A stretch of DNA of 64,000 nt from assembly GCF_000711235.1 (NCBI RefSeq), contig NZ_JOMI01000007.1, positions 496,001-560,000 on the forward strand, read 5' to 3'. Below the pieces are notes generated by a model. It saw only the letters and a program-made list of their open reading frames with translations, was not told the origin of the DNA and did not search any database. This document shows, piece by piece, positions 1 to 8,887 of the stretch; position 1 is the stretch's first letter, and each line of letters starts with the position of its first letter. A program made the translations under genes and the position numbers. This DNA comes from Prevotella sp. 10(H) (GTDB lineage Bacteria; Bacteroidota; Bacteroidia; Bacteroidales; Dysgonomonadaceae).

Positions 1-776
1 AATATACATGGCCTGCAGCTTCGGGGCTGGTCAATATGTTCGGACGTCTGAACGATCCTCGCATGGAAGTTTACTTCGAACCGGGTAAGTCGAGCCTGAA
101 AAAAGGAGATATGCGTTATGTTGGAGCTCCGATGGCTATGAATATCGAATTATATTCTCCTTTGAAACGGGATACGATAAGTCAGGTAAATGTGCGTTTT
201 GCAAAATATGATTGCAAGAAATATGTGCTTACTTATGCGGAATTGATGTTTATAAAAGCAGAAGCTGCCTTAAAAGGCATGATTGCAGGCGACGCGAATC
301 AATTCTACCAATCCGGTATCCGTGCCAATATGAACAAGTTTGATATCCCTCAGACTGAAATAGATACTTATCTGGCGCAGAATGAAGTGAAACTTACTGC
401 TCAGAACGGATTGGAACAAATTATTACTCAGCGTTATATAGCTATGTTCTTTCAGGCAAGGGATATCTACCCGGAAATAAGAAGAACAGGTTATCCGGTA
501 CTTGATTATTTCAAGGTAGGAACCAACGCGGCTGATATAGCAAAAGGATATCCTGAAAAACACTTCTATCCGGGTTCGTCTGATACGCGTCGCAAAGAAT
601 ATCAGGATGCAATGGGTATAACCGGTAATACGATGTGGGAATGTAAACTGTGGTTTGCTTCGAAGCGCACACGCGACGTTACATCTTATACCGATGTGGC
701 TCCTACAGGTTTGACTGTATGGCGTAAAGTCGGCGGTAAATATGTTTCGGAAATAGAACCGTACGAAAAGAAATAA
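1..776 (+). CDS. SusD/RagB-family outer-membrane lipoprotein, C-terminal part
   Basis: The reading frame is open from the window edge (first full codon at position 3) and ends with TAA at 774-776, so only the last 258 codons are visible. The part seen ends like a SusD/RagB protein: a helical segment with YAELMFIKAEAALKG (the usual 'lxxAEaxn' repeat helix) followed by ALxxIixQRYIAMFFQ-type wording, where family members carry the segment packing against the TPR-like core, and a C-terminal tail of the kind that holds the last loop. Family knowledge: SusD proteins cap a SusC TonB-dependent channel and bind glycan at the cell surface. The three glycosidases that follow suggest the substrate contains N-acetylglucosamine. 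The internal ATG at 36 is not the start. The SusC partner would lie upstream of the window. Confidence 0.85.
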   Translation, partial: YTWPAASGLVNMFGRLNDPRMEVYFEPGKSSLKKGDMRYVGAPMAMNIELYSPLKRDTISQVNVRFAKYDCKKYVLTYAELMFIKAEAALKGMIAGDANQFYQSGIRANMNKFDIPQTEIDTYLAQNEVKLTAQNGLEQIITQRYIAMFFQARDIYPEIRRTGYPVLDYFKVGTNAADIAKGYPEKHFYPGSSDTRRKEYQDAMGITGNTMWECKLWFASKRTRDVTSYTDVAPTGLTVWRKVGGKYVSEIEPYEKK

Positions 777-792
777 ATTTATTCATAGTATC

Positions 793-820
793 ATCAGGAG
801 GCGTATAGGCGTCTCCTGAT
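793..820 (+). terminator. hairpin after the SusD gene
   Basis: An 11-bp inverted repeat (ATCAGGAGGCG / CGTCTCCTGAT, one G-T pair) with a six-base loop lies 17 bases after the SusD stop. Only a short T run follows, so it may be a weak terminator or a 3'-end stabiliser that separates SusD from the glycosidase genes. Confidence 0.6.
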
Positions 821-937
821 TTGAATAATTTTATTTGTCTTATCTATTCTTAATCATTTTTTTAATGCGTATATGAAATAAAATCTCTATCTTCAACGGT
901 GGAGAGTAGAGACTTTCATAGATAAACAATCTAAATT

Positions 938-2956
938 ATGAAACAAATAATAGTATTTTTATGTACTTGTTTATTTGTGCAAATGCCCATTATAGCACAA
1001 GAAACAGTACAGGTAGTCCCATTTCCTAAGTATGTGAATATAGAGGAATCAAATTCATTCATTTTACAGAATAATTTTAGTGTTTCTGCAGAGAAAACAC
1101 TTAAGCCATTGTGTGATTTATTTATCGATAATGCAAAAACTTTATATCAGGTAGAGGGGACTGTTCAACAGAAAAAAGCTTCTGTTCAGTTCAAAATCGA
1201 TAACCGATTGGCTGAGGAAGAATATACAATAGAAATCTTACCGGAAAAAGTAACTGTTGCAGGCAGAGATTATCACAGTGTGAATATGGGCGTCACCACT
1301 TTATTGCAACTGATAACAAAGCAAAATTATAAATGTATAATTCCGTGTGGCGCGATAAAAGATCAGCCGGAAGTTGGCTACCGTTGTTTTATGCTCGATG
1401 TAGCACGTCAACCGGTTGAGCTGGAAACTATAAAGCAATGTGTAGAGTTGTGCCGATGGTATAAAATCCGTTATATGCAAATTCATTTGACTGATGATCA
1501 GTTATTCACTTTTCCGTCAAAAGCATATCCGCAATTAGCAGATAAGGGAATCGCTTATACGACGGAGGAATTGAAAAACTTGGTTACTTTTGCCAAAGAC
1601 AGGGGGGTGATTATTATTCCTGAATTTGATTTGCCGGGACACTCCACACTTATGCGGAAAAGAATGCCCGAGTTGTTTGGTGATGAAAAAATGTATATTA
1701 TCGATATCACTAAAGAAGAAGCCTGTGTCGCTGTAGAAACCATAATAAAGGAGATGATGGACGTCTTCTATACTTCTCCTTATTTCCATATCGGAGGCGA
1801 TGAGGCTTGGTTAGGCGAATTTGAAAAAAGAGAACACGTACAGGCATATGTCAAAGAAAAAGGATATGACGATGCACATGATATTTATTGGGAATTCATT
1901 GTACGCTTACACAACTTTGTGAAAAAGAATGGAAAACAAACCATTGTATGGGAAAGTTTCCCGGGTAGTGGAAGCGCCAAAGTTGACATACCTAAGGATA
2001 TATTGGTAATAGCATGGGAAACTGCTTATCAGGTTCCAGAAAGCTTGCTTAACCATGGATATACCATTATCAATGCTTCTTGGAAACCAAACTATATCAC
2101 ACCGGGTATACGGTGGAGTCCCGAGAAAATCTATAGTATGAATATCCGGAGATGGGAAAACCATTGGAATGCGGCGCCTTCCTATAAATCGCCTATCCAA
2201 TTACCGAAGTATGCTCCTGTATTAGGGGGGCAAATGTGTTCATGGGAAATGAACGACCAGTCGCAAATCAGTAGTTTGCATCAACGTATTCCGGCATTCA
2301 GTGAGGTTATATGGAATGGTGAATCAAAAAAGGATTATGAAGATTATTTGAAAAGGTATCGGTCGACAGATGAAAAATTTATGCAGTTGTTATTCCCTGT
2401 AAAACAGAATCGACAAGGATTTAACGGAGAAGATGTTTTGTATGGTTTGGATAGTGACCTCGAGAATAGCTTCGCGAATACCGCTTCTGTTAAGTTTGAG
2501 CCTATGAATCCTGAACATATTATAACCTTTACGACAGACGGAACTATGCCGACTGCAAACTCAGATAAATTCATTCAACTTCAGTTGGATGATAGTAAAA
2601 ATGTACGTTTCGGCATTTTCAATAAGGATAATCAATTAGTTGGATATAAGAATATAGACTATCAGCTGAGACCTTTTACTGTAAGCTATCAGGGTTATTT
2701 GCATCCGGTAAGAGACCGTATTCTCAACCGTCAGAAAGAGATTTTTACAGATAAATTATTGGTGAATATTGCAGTTCATAAGTCCGGTGCAGTTGTACGA
2801 TATACAATGGATGGAACGAATCCGATTTCAACATCTTCGATATACGAGAAACCTATTTTAGTGGATACGAATCTAAAAATAAGAATTCAGGCTTTTGTGA
2901 ATGATCAACCTATAGGGCAACAGTTTGTCTGTGACTACGAGCAGTTCGTAAAGTAA
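938..2956 (+). CDS. GH20 beta-N-acetylhexosaminidase, exported
   Basis: A 672-residue protein with an N-terminal signal peptide (about residues 1-20, ending in IIAQ). Residues about 22-135 match the GH20b-type alpha/beta domain, and 139-470 the TIM barrel. The diagnostic HIGGDEAW motif is at 284-291, giving the catalytic Asp288-Glu289 pair of substrate-assisted GH20 enzymes. The last 80 residues (YTMDGTNP...) resemble the chitobiase C-terminal beta domain. Family role: removes terminal beta-linked GlcNAc or GalNAc from glycans in the periplasm or at the surface. It is followed after 13 bases by the GH89 gene, so both are probably co-transcribed. Linkage preference cannot be read from sequence. 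Start ATG is directly ahead of the signal peptide. Confidence 0.93.
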   Translation: MKQIIVFLCTCLFVQMPIIAQETVQVVPFPKYVNIEESNSFILQNNFSVSAEKTLKPLCDLFIDNAKTLYQVEGTVQQKKASVQFKIDNRLAEEEYTIEILPEKVTVAGRDYHSVNMGVTTLLQLITKQNYKCIIPCGAIKDQPEVGYRCFMLDVARQPVELETIKQCVELCRWYKIRYMQIHLTDDQLFTFPSKAYPQLADKGIAYTTEELKNLVTFAKDRGVIIIPEFDLPGHSTLMRKRMPELFGDEKMYIIDITKEEACVAVETIIKEMMDVFYTSPYFHIGGDEAWLGEFEKREHVQAYVKEKGYDDAHDIYWEFIVRLHNFVKKNGKQTIVWESFPGSGSAKVDIPKDILVIAWETAYQVPESLLNHGYTIINASWKPNYITPGIRWSPEKIYSMNIRRWENHWNAAPSYKSPIQLPKYAPVLGGQMCSWEMNDQSQISSLHQRIPAFSEVIWNGESKKDYEDYLKRYRSTDEKFMQLLFPVKQNRQGFNGEDVLYGLDSDLENSFANTASVKFEPMNPEHIITFTTDGTMPTANSDKFIQLQLDDSKNVRFGIFNKDNQLVGYKNIDYQLRPFTVSYQGYLHPVRDRILNRQKEIFTDKLLVNIAVHKSGAVVRYTMDGTNPISTSSIYEKPILVDTNLKIRIQAFVNDQPIGQQFVCDYEQFVK

Positions 2957-2969
2957 ATAGCTTAGATAT

Positions 2970-5213
2970 ATGAAAAACAACATACTGATTATATTAATAT
3001 TCTTCTCTCAATTATTTTTTCTAAGCTGCGATACCGGTAATAAATCGACTCCTGCAGGCGATTTGGCAAAAAGGTTATTAAACGAACGCGCTGATAATTT
3101 CATTTTCGAAACAATCGAAAGTGCCGACGGATCAGATGTATTTGAAATCGAGGCCAAAGGAGAAAAAATAGTTATCGGAGGAAATAAGGAATTGACTAAA
3201 GCAACCGGCTTGAATTATTATCTGGAAAATTTCTGTAAATGTCAGGTTTCGCTGAATTATAACCAATTGAATTTACCTGAGAAATTGCCTTTGCCGACAG
3301 AAAAAATCAGAATCAAAACACCATTCGAGTATCGGTATATTTTCAATTATTGCACATTCGGTTATACTATGCCTTGGTGGAATTTTGACTGCTGGGAAAA
3401 GATGATTGATTATATGGCTCTCAAAGGAATTAATATGCCATTGGCAATTATCGGACAGGAAGCTGTATGGACAGAGGTATATAAAGAACTCGGTGTTAAC
3501 CGCGAAGATTTGGATAGTTTTTTTGTCGGTCCTGCGCATCTGCCTTGGGGATGGATGGGTAATATAGACGGAGTAGCCGGGCCTTTGCCTCAATCGTGGA
3601 TAGATAAACGTATTTTATTGCAAAAACAGATTCTCGAACGTCAACGCTCTTTAGGTATGACACCCGTATTGCAGGCTTTTACAGGACATGTACCAAAGGA
3701 GTTGAAACAGATTTATCCCGATGCTAAAATTATGCAGATAGATTCGTGGGCAGGGATTCCGGGAACATATTTTTTAGACCCGTCCGATCCATTGTTTACT
3801 AAAATAGGATCACTATTTATTAAGAAACAGACAGAACTATTTGGTACTGACCATCTATATGATGCCGATTGTTTCATTGAAGTAGATCCGCCGAGTAAAG
3901 ATCCTGAATTTCTTGAAAAAACAAGCCGCGCGATTTATGAATCGATGGCTTCTGTAGATAAAGATGCAAAATGGATTTTACAAGGATGGTTCTTCTATTT
4001 CCGTCAGGGCTTTTGGCAAAAAGAGCAAGGGGAAGCATTCTTTCGGGGGATACCAAAGGATAAAGCGATTGTTATAGACCTATACGGAGAAAAAAATCCG
4101 ACATGGGACAAAACAGACAGCTTTTACGGGCAGCCATGGATATGGTGTGTAATCTGTAATGAAGATCAGAAAGTGAATATGAGCGGCCACCTTCATGCTA
4201 TGCAGGAACAATTCGACAGGGCATGGCAGTCTGAAAAGGATAATAACCTGAAAGGAATAGGCGTAATTCCCGAAGGAATAGGCTATAACCCTGTAGTGCA
4301 GGATTACATATTCTCGAAAGCATGGAAACCCGAAAGTGGCGATTTGAATAAATGGGTTGAAGACTATGCCGCCCGTCGCTATAGTACTCAGAACCCACAG
4401 GCACTCAAAGCATGGGATCATTTACTGAAAAGTGTATATTCCAGAACCCGTACTATGTGGTCTCCATTCATAACCACTCCGCAAATGGTTAAATTCAGTG
4501 GTAGTAAAGAGGATATCCGTCACAACCGGGTAGAATTTGCCATAACGGAAGAAGACCCGTTTGCATGGGATTTCAATGTATATGAATTGGCTGAAGCTGC
4601 AAAATGCTTGCTGGACTGTGCTGATGAACTGAAGGATGTTTCGACATACCGTTTCGACCTGACAAATGTTTATCGCGAATTATTGCATGCCTTAACTCAC
4701 AAATATATTCATGAATTGTCGGTCGCTTATGATAAGAAGGATTTAAATTCTTTACAAAAAGCACGGGAGCAAATATTGAAATTGATCGACGATCTGGATA
4801 CAGTTACAGGATGTGATGCCAACTTTATGTTGGGTAAATGGTTAAATGAAGCTACCGGCTGGGGAGATACTCCTGACGAAAAAGCATATTACAACCGGAA
4901 TGCCCGTACTATTATCACCATATGGCAGCCTTGGGAAGACGGAGACTTGCGGGATTATGCCGGTCGTTTGTGGAATGGTTTGCTAAAAGATTACTATCGT
5001 CCGCGCTGGGTATTGTATATGGACATGATTGAAGAATCCATAAAGGCAAATAAACCGTTAGACCGGAAAGTTTTTGATAAGCAAGTTCGTAAAATGGACT
5101 TTCAATGGACTCTCGACCAGAAAAAGTATCCCGATCAACCTACTGGAGATATAGTAAAAGAAGCAAACCGTATCTGGAAAGAATATAGTTCGGTTTATAC
5201 AAAAAGCAAATAG
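2970..5213 (+). CDS. GH89 alpha-N-acetylglucosaminidase lipoprotein
   Basis: 747 residues. The N-terminus has a lipoprotein signal with lipobox FLSC (Cys20). A small N-terminal domain (about 30-105) precedes a TIM barrel with the NAGLU signature WNFDCWEKMIDYMALKGIN and GQEAVW, then an all-helical C-terminal domain. Two acids match the catalytic glutamates of human NAGLU: Glu304 in DADCFIEVDPPS and Glu435 in VIPEGIGYNP. Family knowledge: GH89 enzymes remove terminal alpha-linked GlcNAc, for example from GlcNAc-alpha-1,4-Gal caps of gastric-type mucin or from heparan fragments. Next to GH20 this supports a host-glycan PUL. Length agrees with the bacterial family. Confidence 0.93.
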   Translation: MKNNILIILIFFSQLFFLSCDTGNKSTPAGDLAKRLLNERADNFIFETIESADGSDVFEIEAKGEKIVIGGNKELTKATGLNYYLENFCKCQVSLNYNQLNLPEKLPLPTEKIRIKTPFEYRYIFNYCTFGYTMPWWNFDCWEKMIDYMALKGINMPLAIIGQEAVWTEVYKELGVNREDLDSFFVGPAHLPWGWMGNIDGVAGPLPQSWIDKRILLQKQILERQRSLGMTPVLQAFTGHVPKELKQIYPDAKIMQIDSWAGIPGTYFLDPSDPLFTKIGSLFIKKQTELFGTDHLYDADCFIEVDPPSKDPEFLEKTSRAIYESMASVDKDAKWILQGWFFYFRQGFWQKEQGEAFFRGIPKDKAIVIDLYGEKNPTWDKTDSFYGQPWIWCVICNEDQKVNMSGHLHAMQEQFDRAWQSEKDNNLKGIGVIPEGIGYNPVVQDYIFSKAWKPESGDLNKWVEDYAARRYSTQNPQALKAWDHLLKSVYSRTRTMWSPFITTPQMVKFSGSKEDIRHNRVEFAITEEDPFAWDFNVYELAEAAKCLLDCADELKDVSTYRFDLTNVYRELLHALTHKYIHELSVAYDKKDLNSLQKAREQILKLIDDLDTVTGCDANFMLGKWLNEATGWGDTPDEKAYYNRNARTIITIWQPWEDGDLRDYAGRLWNGLLKDYYRPRWVLYMDMIEESIKANKPLDRKVFDKQVRKMDFQWTLDQKKYPDQPTGDIVKEANRIWKEYSSVYTKSK

Positions 5214-5263
5214 AATACTTTGATACATTAATCATATAAGCAATATAAAGTGAGGAAAATGGT

Positions 5264-7648
5264 ATGAACAGACTATTTATTTTATTAATGGCACTTTCGT
5301 GTTTATTTGCTACATTGAATGCGCAGGAGAAAGTTTATCCGGGTGCGGATGAAAAGTCACCTTCTCGCGCGCAATATTTCAGTTGGATTAATAACACGAA
5401 TGAAGGGCCTACAGAAAAACAGACACTTATCAATCTTGATTTCTTTAAATATCTGCAGGACGAATACGGCATGATATTGGATATCTACGCTTTTGATGCA
5501 GGCCTTATCGACGGAAAGAATTTTTATGGGGATATAAATTCCGCTCGTTTTAAGAAGCAGTTTCCAAACGGATTGGATGCTACATACCGAAAAGCGAAGA
5601 GTATAGGCGCCCGTTTAGGTCTATGGGGAGGACCCGACGGTTTCGGAGATACACCAGAAGAGACAGAAAGGCGTAAAGAGCAGATCATAGGATTGTGCCG
5701 CGATTATGAATGGGCGCTTTTTAAATTCGATGCGGTATGCGGCCCTCTGCGATTAGATAAGGAAGATGACTTTATCGATATGATGAAACGCTGCCGTAGT
5801 TATTCCCCCGACCTTATCTTACTGAATCATCGGTTAGGCCTCAAAAAATCCGAGCCATATGCGACAACATTTCTCTGGGGTGGGAGTGAAACATATATCG
5901 ATGTACATTCTGCTAATACGACAACCGCGCCGCATAACCGTGCCGGAGCATTGTCCCGAGGATTGGTTCCGGGATTGCAGCGCCTGACAGAGGATCACGG
6001 TGTTTGCCTCTCATCCTGTCTCGATTATTGGGAAGACGATCTGATATTGCAGGCTTTCAACCGCTCTTTGATTTTAGCACCGGAGATATATGCAAACCCG
6101 TGGTTGTTAGCAGATCGTGATTTTCCTAAATTGGCGCGCATATACAATTTACATCGTAAATATGGCAAGATTTTGACGGAAGGTATAACTCTACCTGACA
6201 AATATGGCCAGTATGCAGTGTCGCGCGGAGATAAAAAGACCCGTCTGATAACTTTACGGAACCTAAGCTGGGAACTAAAAGAGATTGAAGTAAAACTCGA
6301 CAGCGAAATAGGATTGACAAAAAGTTCTAAAGTACAATTGCGCTCTTATCATCCTACCGAACGGATAATCGGTACGTTCAACTATGGTGAAACTGTAAAG
6401 GTAAAAGTAGATCCTTATCGTGCAATGCTTATAGCTGCATCCACTTCGGATCAGTATGTTGAACCGGGGGTTGAGGGTATTGACTTTGAAGTAATACAGA
6501 ATATTCCAAATAAGCCATTGAAAATAAAATTACTCGGAATGCCCGGATCTACCAACGAGATTAAGCTGGCTAAAGGTACTAAAGGTTCCAAAATTACTAT
6601 AGATGGGGTAGAGCATGCGGATTTAGCCAAAGGAAAAACTACAACTATTTCTTTCGAAGGCAAACCGCTGAACCAACCATGCTATCGAAAACTGGTAGAT
6701 TTACATGAAACGGTTATTACCGATGATGCCAGAGCATTATATGAGGCTACTGTTTTTGCCGCGGATAATAATGCGCTGGAAGTACGGTCACTGAAACGTT
6801 CGGGAGAAACTAATATACCTGAAGTAAAAGCGGCACGCGATGCCTTCTTTAATCAGTCTGCTTTTATTACACGCGGGCTTTGGGATAAGTATATGTTCGA
6901 CGGAGACAGGAATACAGGCTTTTGGCCGAGTAAACGTTATGGTGTCGACCAACGGATAAAAAAAGGTTGCTTCCGCTTGGATTTAGGTCAGGAGATGAAT
7001 GTGGATAGTATTGTAATCCATGTAAATAACGAATTTGAGCTGGAACCTTTGTTAATAGATGAGGGTAATTATGCCTCAATATCATCCGATTTGGCAACAT
7101 GGCAGTCAACGCTGTTCCTATCCGGATTGAGAATGAATATTCCGGTACATAAAAAAATGCGTTATTTAAAGTTAAATCCTTTTCCATCGAATATACGCGA
7201 ACTTGAAGTTTATGCCGGAGGTAAAAAGATTAATCCTGAAAAATTCAGGGCATCAAATCTCTTTGCAGACTCGGGACAAATGGAGTGTTTTGGAATGTGG
7301 ACTAACAATTTTAAATTGGACGAGGTTGCAGATAATAGTTATATCTCGGTTGCAATAAATGGAGAACATGGAGTAGAAGGCGCCTATGCTGCATTAAAGA
7401 TAGATGGTAAACTCGTAGGTTCACCTTCAAGGGCGGTATCATATCCATCTAATCCATGGGAATATATAAATGCCCGTTCAGGTTCAAATTATACATATTA
7501 TTTCCCTCTCACTACTGATATGGCAGGGAAGAAAATAGAAGTATATGTTATGGGTTATGAGAAAGATAAATTGTCTTTTCAGCCGGAAGTCTGGATTTCG
7601 ACTTATCCTTCACCATTCAAAGAAAAAGTATTGCTTATAGAAAGATAA
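5264..7648 (+). CDS. putative alpha-galactosidase-like (clan GH-D-like) glycosidase, exported
   Basis: 794 residues with a signal peptide (about 1-20, ending LNAQ). The first 400 residues read as a TIM barrel of the melibiase kind: LGLWGGPDGFG at the third strand and LFKFDAVCGPL, where Asp156 sits where the nucleophile KxD of GH27/GH36 enzymes lies; SSCLDYWEDD (about 246-255) may carry the acid/base. A beta-sandwich (about 330-400) follows, then a region with discoidin/F5-8-like wording (FDGDRNTGFWPS, RLDLGQEMNVDSIVIHV) that may bind carbohydrate. I cannot assign a CAZy family. It follows GH89 after 50 bases and is probably the last gene of the same unit. Substrate is inferred only: an alpha-galactoside within the same glycan is the simplest guess. 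Confidence 0.6.
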   Translation: MNRLFILLMALSCLFATLNAQEKVYPGADEKSPSRAQYFSWINNTNEGPTEKQTLINLDFFKYLQDEYGMILDIYAFDAGLIDGKNFYGDINSARFKKQFPNGLDATYRKAKSIGARLGLWGGPDGFGDTPEETERRKEQIIGLCRDYEWALFKFDAVCGPLRLDKEDDFIDMMKRCRSYSPDLILLNHRLGLKKSEPYATTFLWGGSETYIDVHSANTTTAPHNRAGALSRGLVPGLQRLTEDHGVCLSSCLDYWEDDLILQAFNRSLILAPEIYANPWLLADRDFPKLARIYNLHRKYGKILTEGITLPDKYGQYAVSRGDKKTRLITLRNLSWELKEIEVKLDSEIGLTKSSKVQLRSYHPTERIIGTFNYGETVKVKVDPYRAMLIAASTSDQYVEPGVEGIDFEVIQNIPNKPLKIKLLGMPGSTNEIKLAKGTKGSKITIDGVEHADLAKGKTTTISFEGKPLNQPCYRKLVDLHETVITDDARALYEATVFAADNNALEVRSLKRSGETNIPEVKAARDAFFNQSAFITRGLWDKYMFDGDRNTGFWPSKRYGVDQRIKKGCFRLDLGQEMNVDSIVIHVNNEFELEPLLIDEGNYASISSDLATWQSTLFLSGLRMNIPVHKKMRYLKLNPFPSNIRELEVYAGGKKINPEKFRASNLFADSGQMECFGMWTNNFKLDEVADNSYISVAINGEHGVEGAYAALKIDGKLVGSPSRAVSYPSNPWEYINARSGSNYTYYFPLTTDMAGKKIEVYVMGYEKDKLSFQPEVWISTYPSPFKEKVLLIER

Positions 7649-7703
7649 ATCACCAGAAGCGGCACAGGATAATAAAGTAAGTATTATTGTTCTGATTTTA
7701 AGG

Positions 7704-7742
7704 ATGGCTATTTTGGATAATATATTCAGGATAGCCATTTTT
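7704..7742. terminator. bidirectional terminator between convergent genes
   Basis: ATGGCTAT at 7704-7711 pairs with ATAGCCAT at 7731-7738 and is followed by a T run on the plus strand. It lies between the glycosidase (plus) and the sigma-factor gene (minus), so it can serve both. Confidence 0.7.
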
Positions 7743-7749
7743 ATGCTAT

Positions 7750-8331
7750 TCAGAGAAGACCAAATATGGCAAATATGAGAATAGGAAACAACCCTTTTTT
7801 TATCAGGTATTCCTTTAATCCAAATAGTGCTTTACTGATATGTTTTTCAACAGCTTTTATACTGATACTTAACTGTTCGGCTATTTCACGGTTTTTTAAA
7901 CCGTATGTACGGCTCAGTGTAAATACTTTATGACATTGTGGGGGAAGTGTTTTTATAAAGATATTAATTTCCTGTTCTAATTCTTTCAGAAGCAGGCTTT
8001 GTTCCGAAGTCTGAATATAGGACGAAAGGTATTGTTCCAGATATTCATTTTCTTTACCTGACTTCAATGGATATGCATCACGCAATTTTTGTTTCAGTAC
8101 ATTCAGTGAACGATGATATACAGCTGTGAATAGATATGATTTTACCGCATCGTCCTGAAAATGAATGCTGTGACGCCTTTGCCATAATTCGAAGAAAGTG
8201 TCCTGTACAATATCTTCCGACAGGTCGGGATCATTTACAAAACGGAATGCATATGCCCTGAGCTGTTTATAATATTGATTAAATAAACGCTCTAATAGCA
8301 CAAGATCCTTTACTTCTTTATCTGCCGCCAT
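7750..8331 (-). CDS. ECF RNA polymerase sigma factor (Bacteroidota family-1 type)
   Basis: 193 residues. Region 2 is seen at about 12-80 (YYKQLRAYAFRFV, DLSEDIVQDTFFELW) and region 4 at about 120-175 (LPPQCHKVFTLSRTYGLKNREIAEQLSISIKAVEKHISKAL), a clear helix-turn-helix. A short hydrophobic tail (FPILIFAIFGLL) closes the protein, as often seen in this Bacteroidota sigma group. These sigma factors usually precede a FecR-type anti-sigma gene and a SusC gene. Here the gene stands alone: downstream on its strand lies only the convergent glycosidase. It might control the neighbouring glycosidase locus in trans, but that is inference. Confidence 0.9.
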   Translation of the reverse strand: MAADKEVKDLVLLERLFNQYYKQLRAYAFRFVNDPDLSEDIVQDTFFELWQRRHSIHFQDDAVKSYLFTAVYHRSLNVLKQKLRDAYPLKSGKENEYLEQYLSSYIQTSEQSLLLKELEQEINIFIKTLPPQCHKVFTLSRTYGLKNREIAEQLSISIKAVEKHISKALFGLKEYLIKKGLFPILIFAIFGLL

Positions 8332-8834
8332 GATTTTTACTCATTGAAAAATGATAATATAATCATTAGATCAAAAAGAGTAGTTTGTATGTATGTTTTG
8401 TATTAACAAATTTATATCTCTCCTTAGCTTACTGATATTATTCAAAAATACAAAGATTATACTTAATATATACTATATAATTGAAGCAGCAGCTTATTAT
8501 TTTGTATATTTTATCAAAATAAGGAATAATAATAATTTTATTTATGACGGGCAAATTGATGAGAGGGCATTATATGAAGATGTGCTTATCAATAAAAATG
8601 TATAGCGGAGCGCTTATATTCTTTAGAAAGACAGATTGTAGTTACGTTTATTTTCACAGCTGTTTTTATTTTATATGATGTATAATTAATTATCCATGAT
8701 ATTCGGTAGTTTTTGGATATCTGTCCACCTTGGAATGGCTGTTATGAGTATATAATCTATCACTAAAATGTCTTAATGGTCATATTATCTTAGTTATTGA
8801 ACAGTATTTTTCAGAAAATGTAATAGGTTTATAA
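8332..8834. other. AT-rich divergent intergenic region, no convincing gene
   Basis: Just over 500 bases separate the sigma-factor gene (leftward) from the DUF418 gene (rightward). I see no RNA gene or conserved coding pattern. A 70-codon frame at 8393-8605 is made of low-complexity I/N/K/Y codons and is most likely chance. A small GC-rich palindromic patch (AGCGGAGCGCT, near 8604-8614) stands out. Promoters for both flanking genes should lie here. Confidence 0.6.
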
Positions 8835-8842
8835 TATATTTG
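8835..8842 (+). promoter_or_regulatory. Bacteroides-type -7 box for the DUF418 gene
   Basis: TATATTTG matches TAnnTTTG and lies 45 bases before the ATG at 8888. No good TTG is seen at the -33 position, so the match is partial. Confidence 0.4.
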
Positions 8843-8887
8843 CACCCCAGACAAGATACCATATTAAACATTTTTGACCTAATAATC

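Noticed and set aside
8393-8605. 70-codon frame in the sigma/DUF418 gap
   Set aside because: Low-complexity Ile/Asn/Lys/Tyr codons in AT-rich DNA, no start context, no resemblance to any family.
8840-8887. TTG start for the DUF418 gene, 16 codons upstream
   Set aside because: The TTG lies within the likely -7 box TATATTTG, and the added residues do not look like a signal; the ATG at 8888 is preferred.
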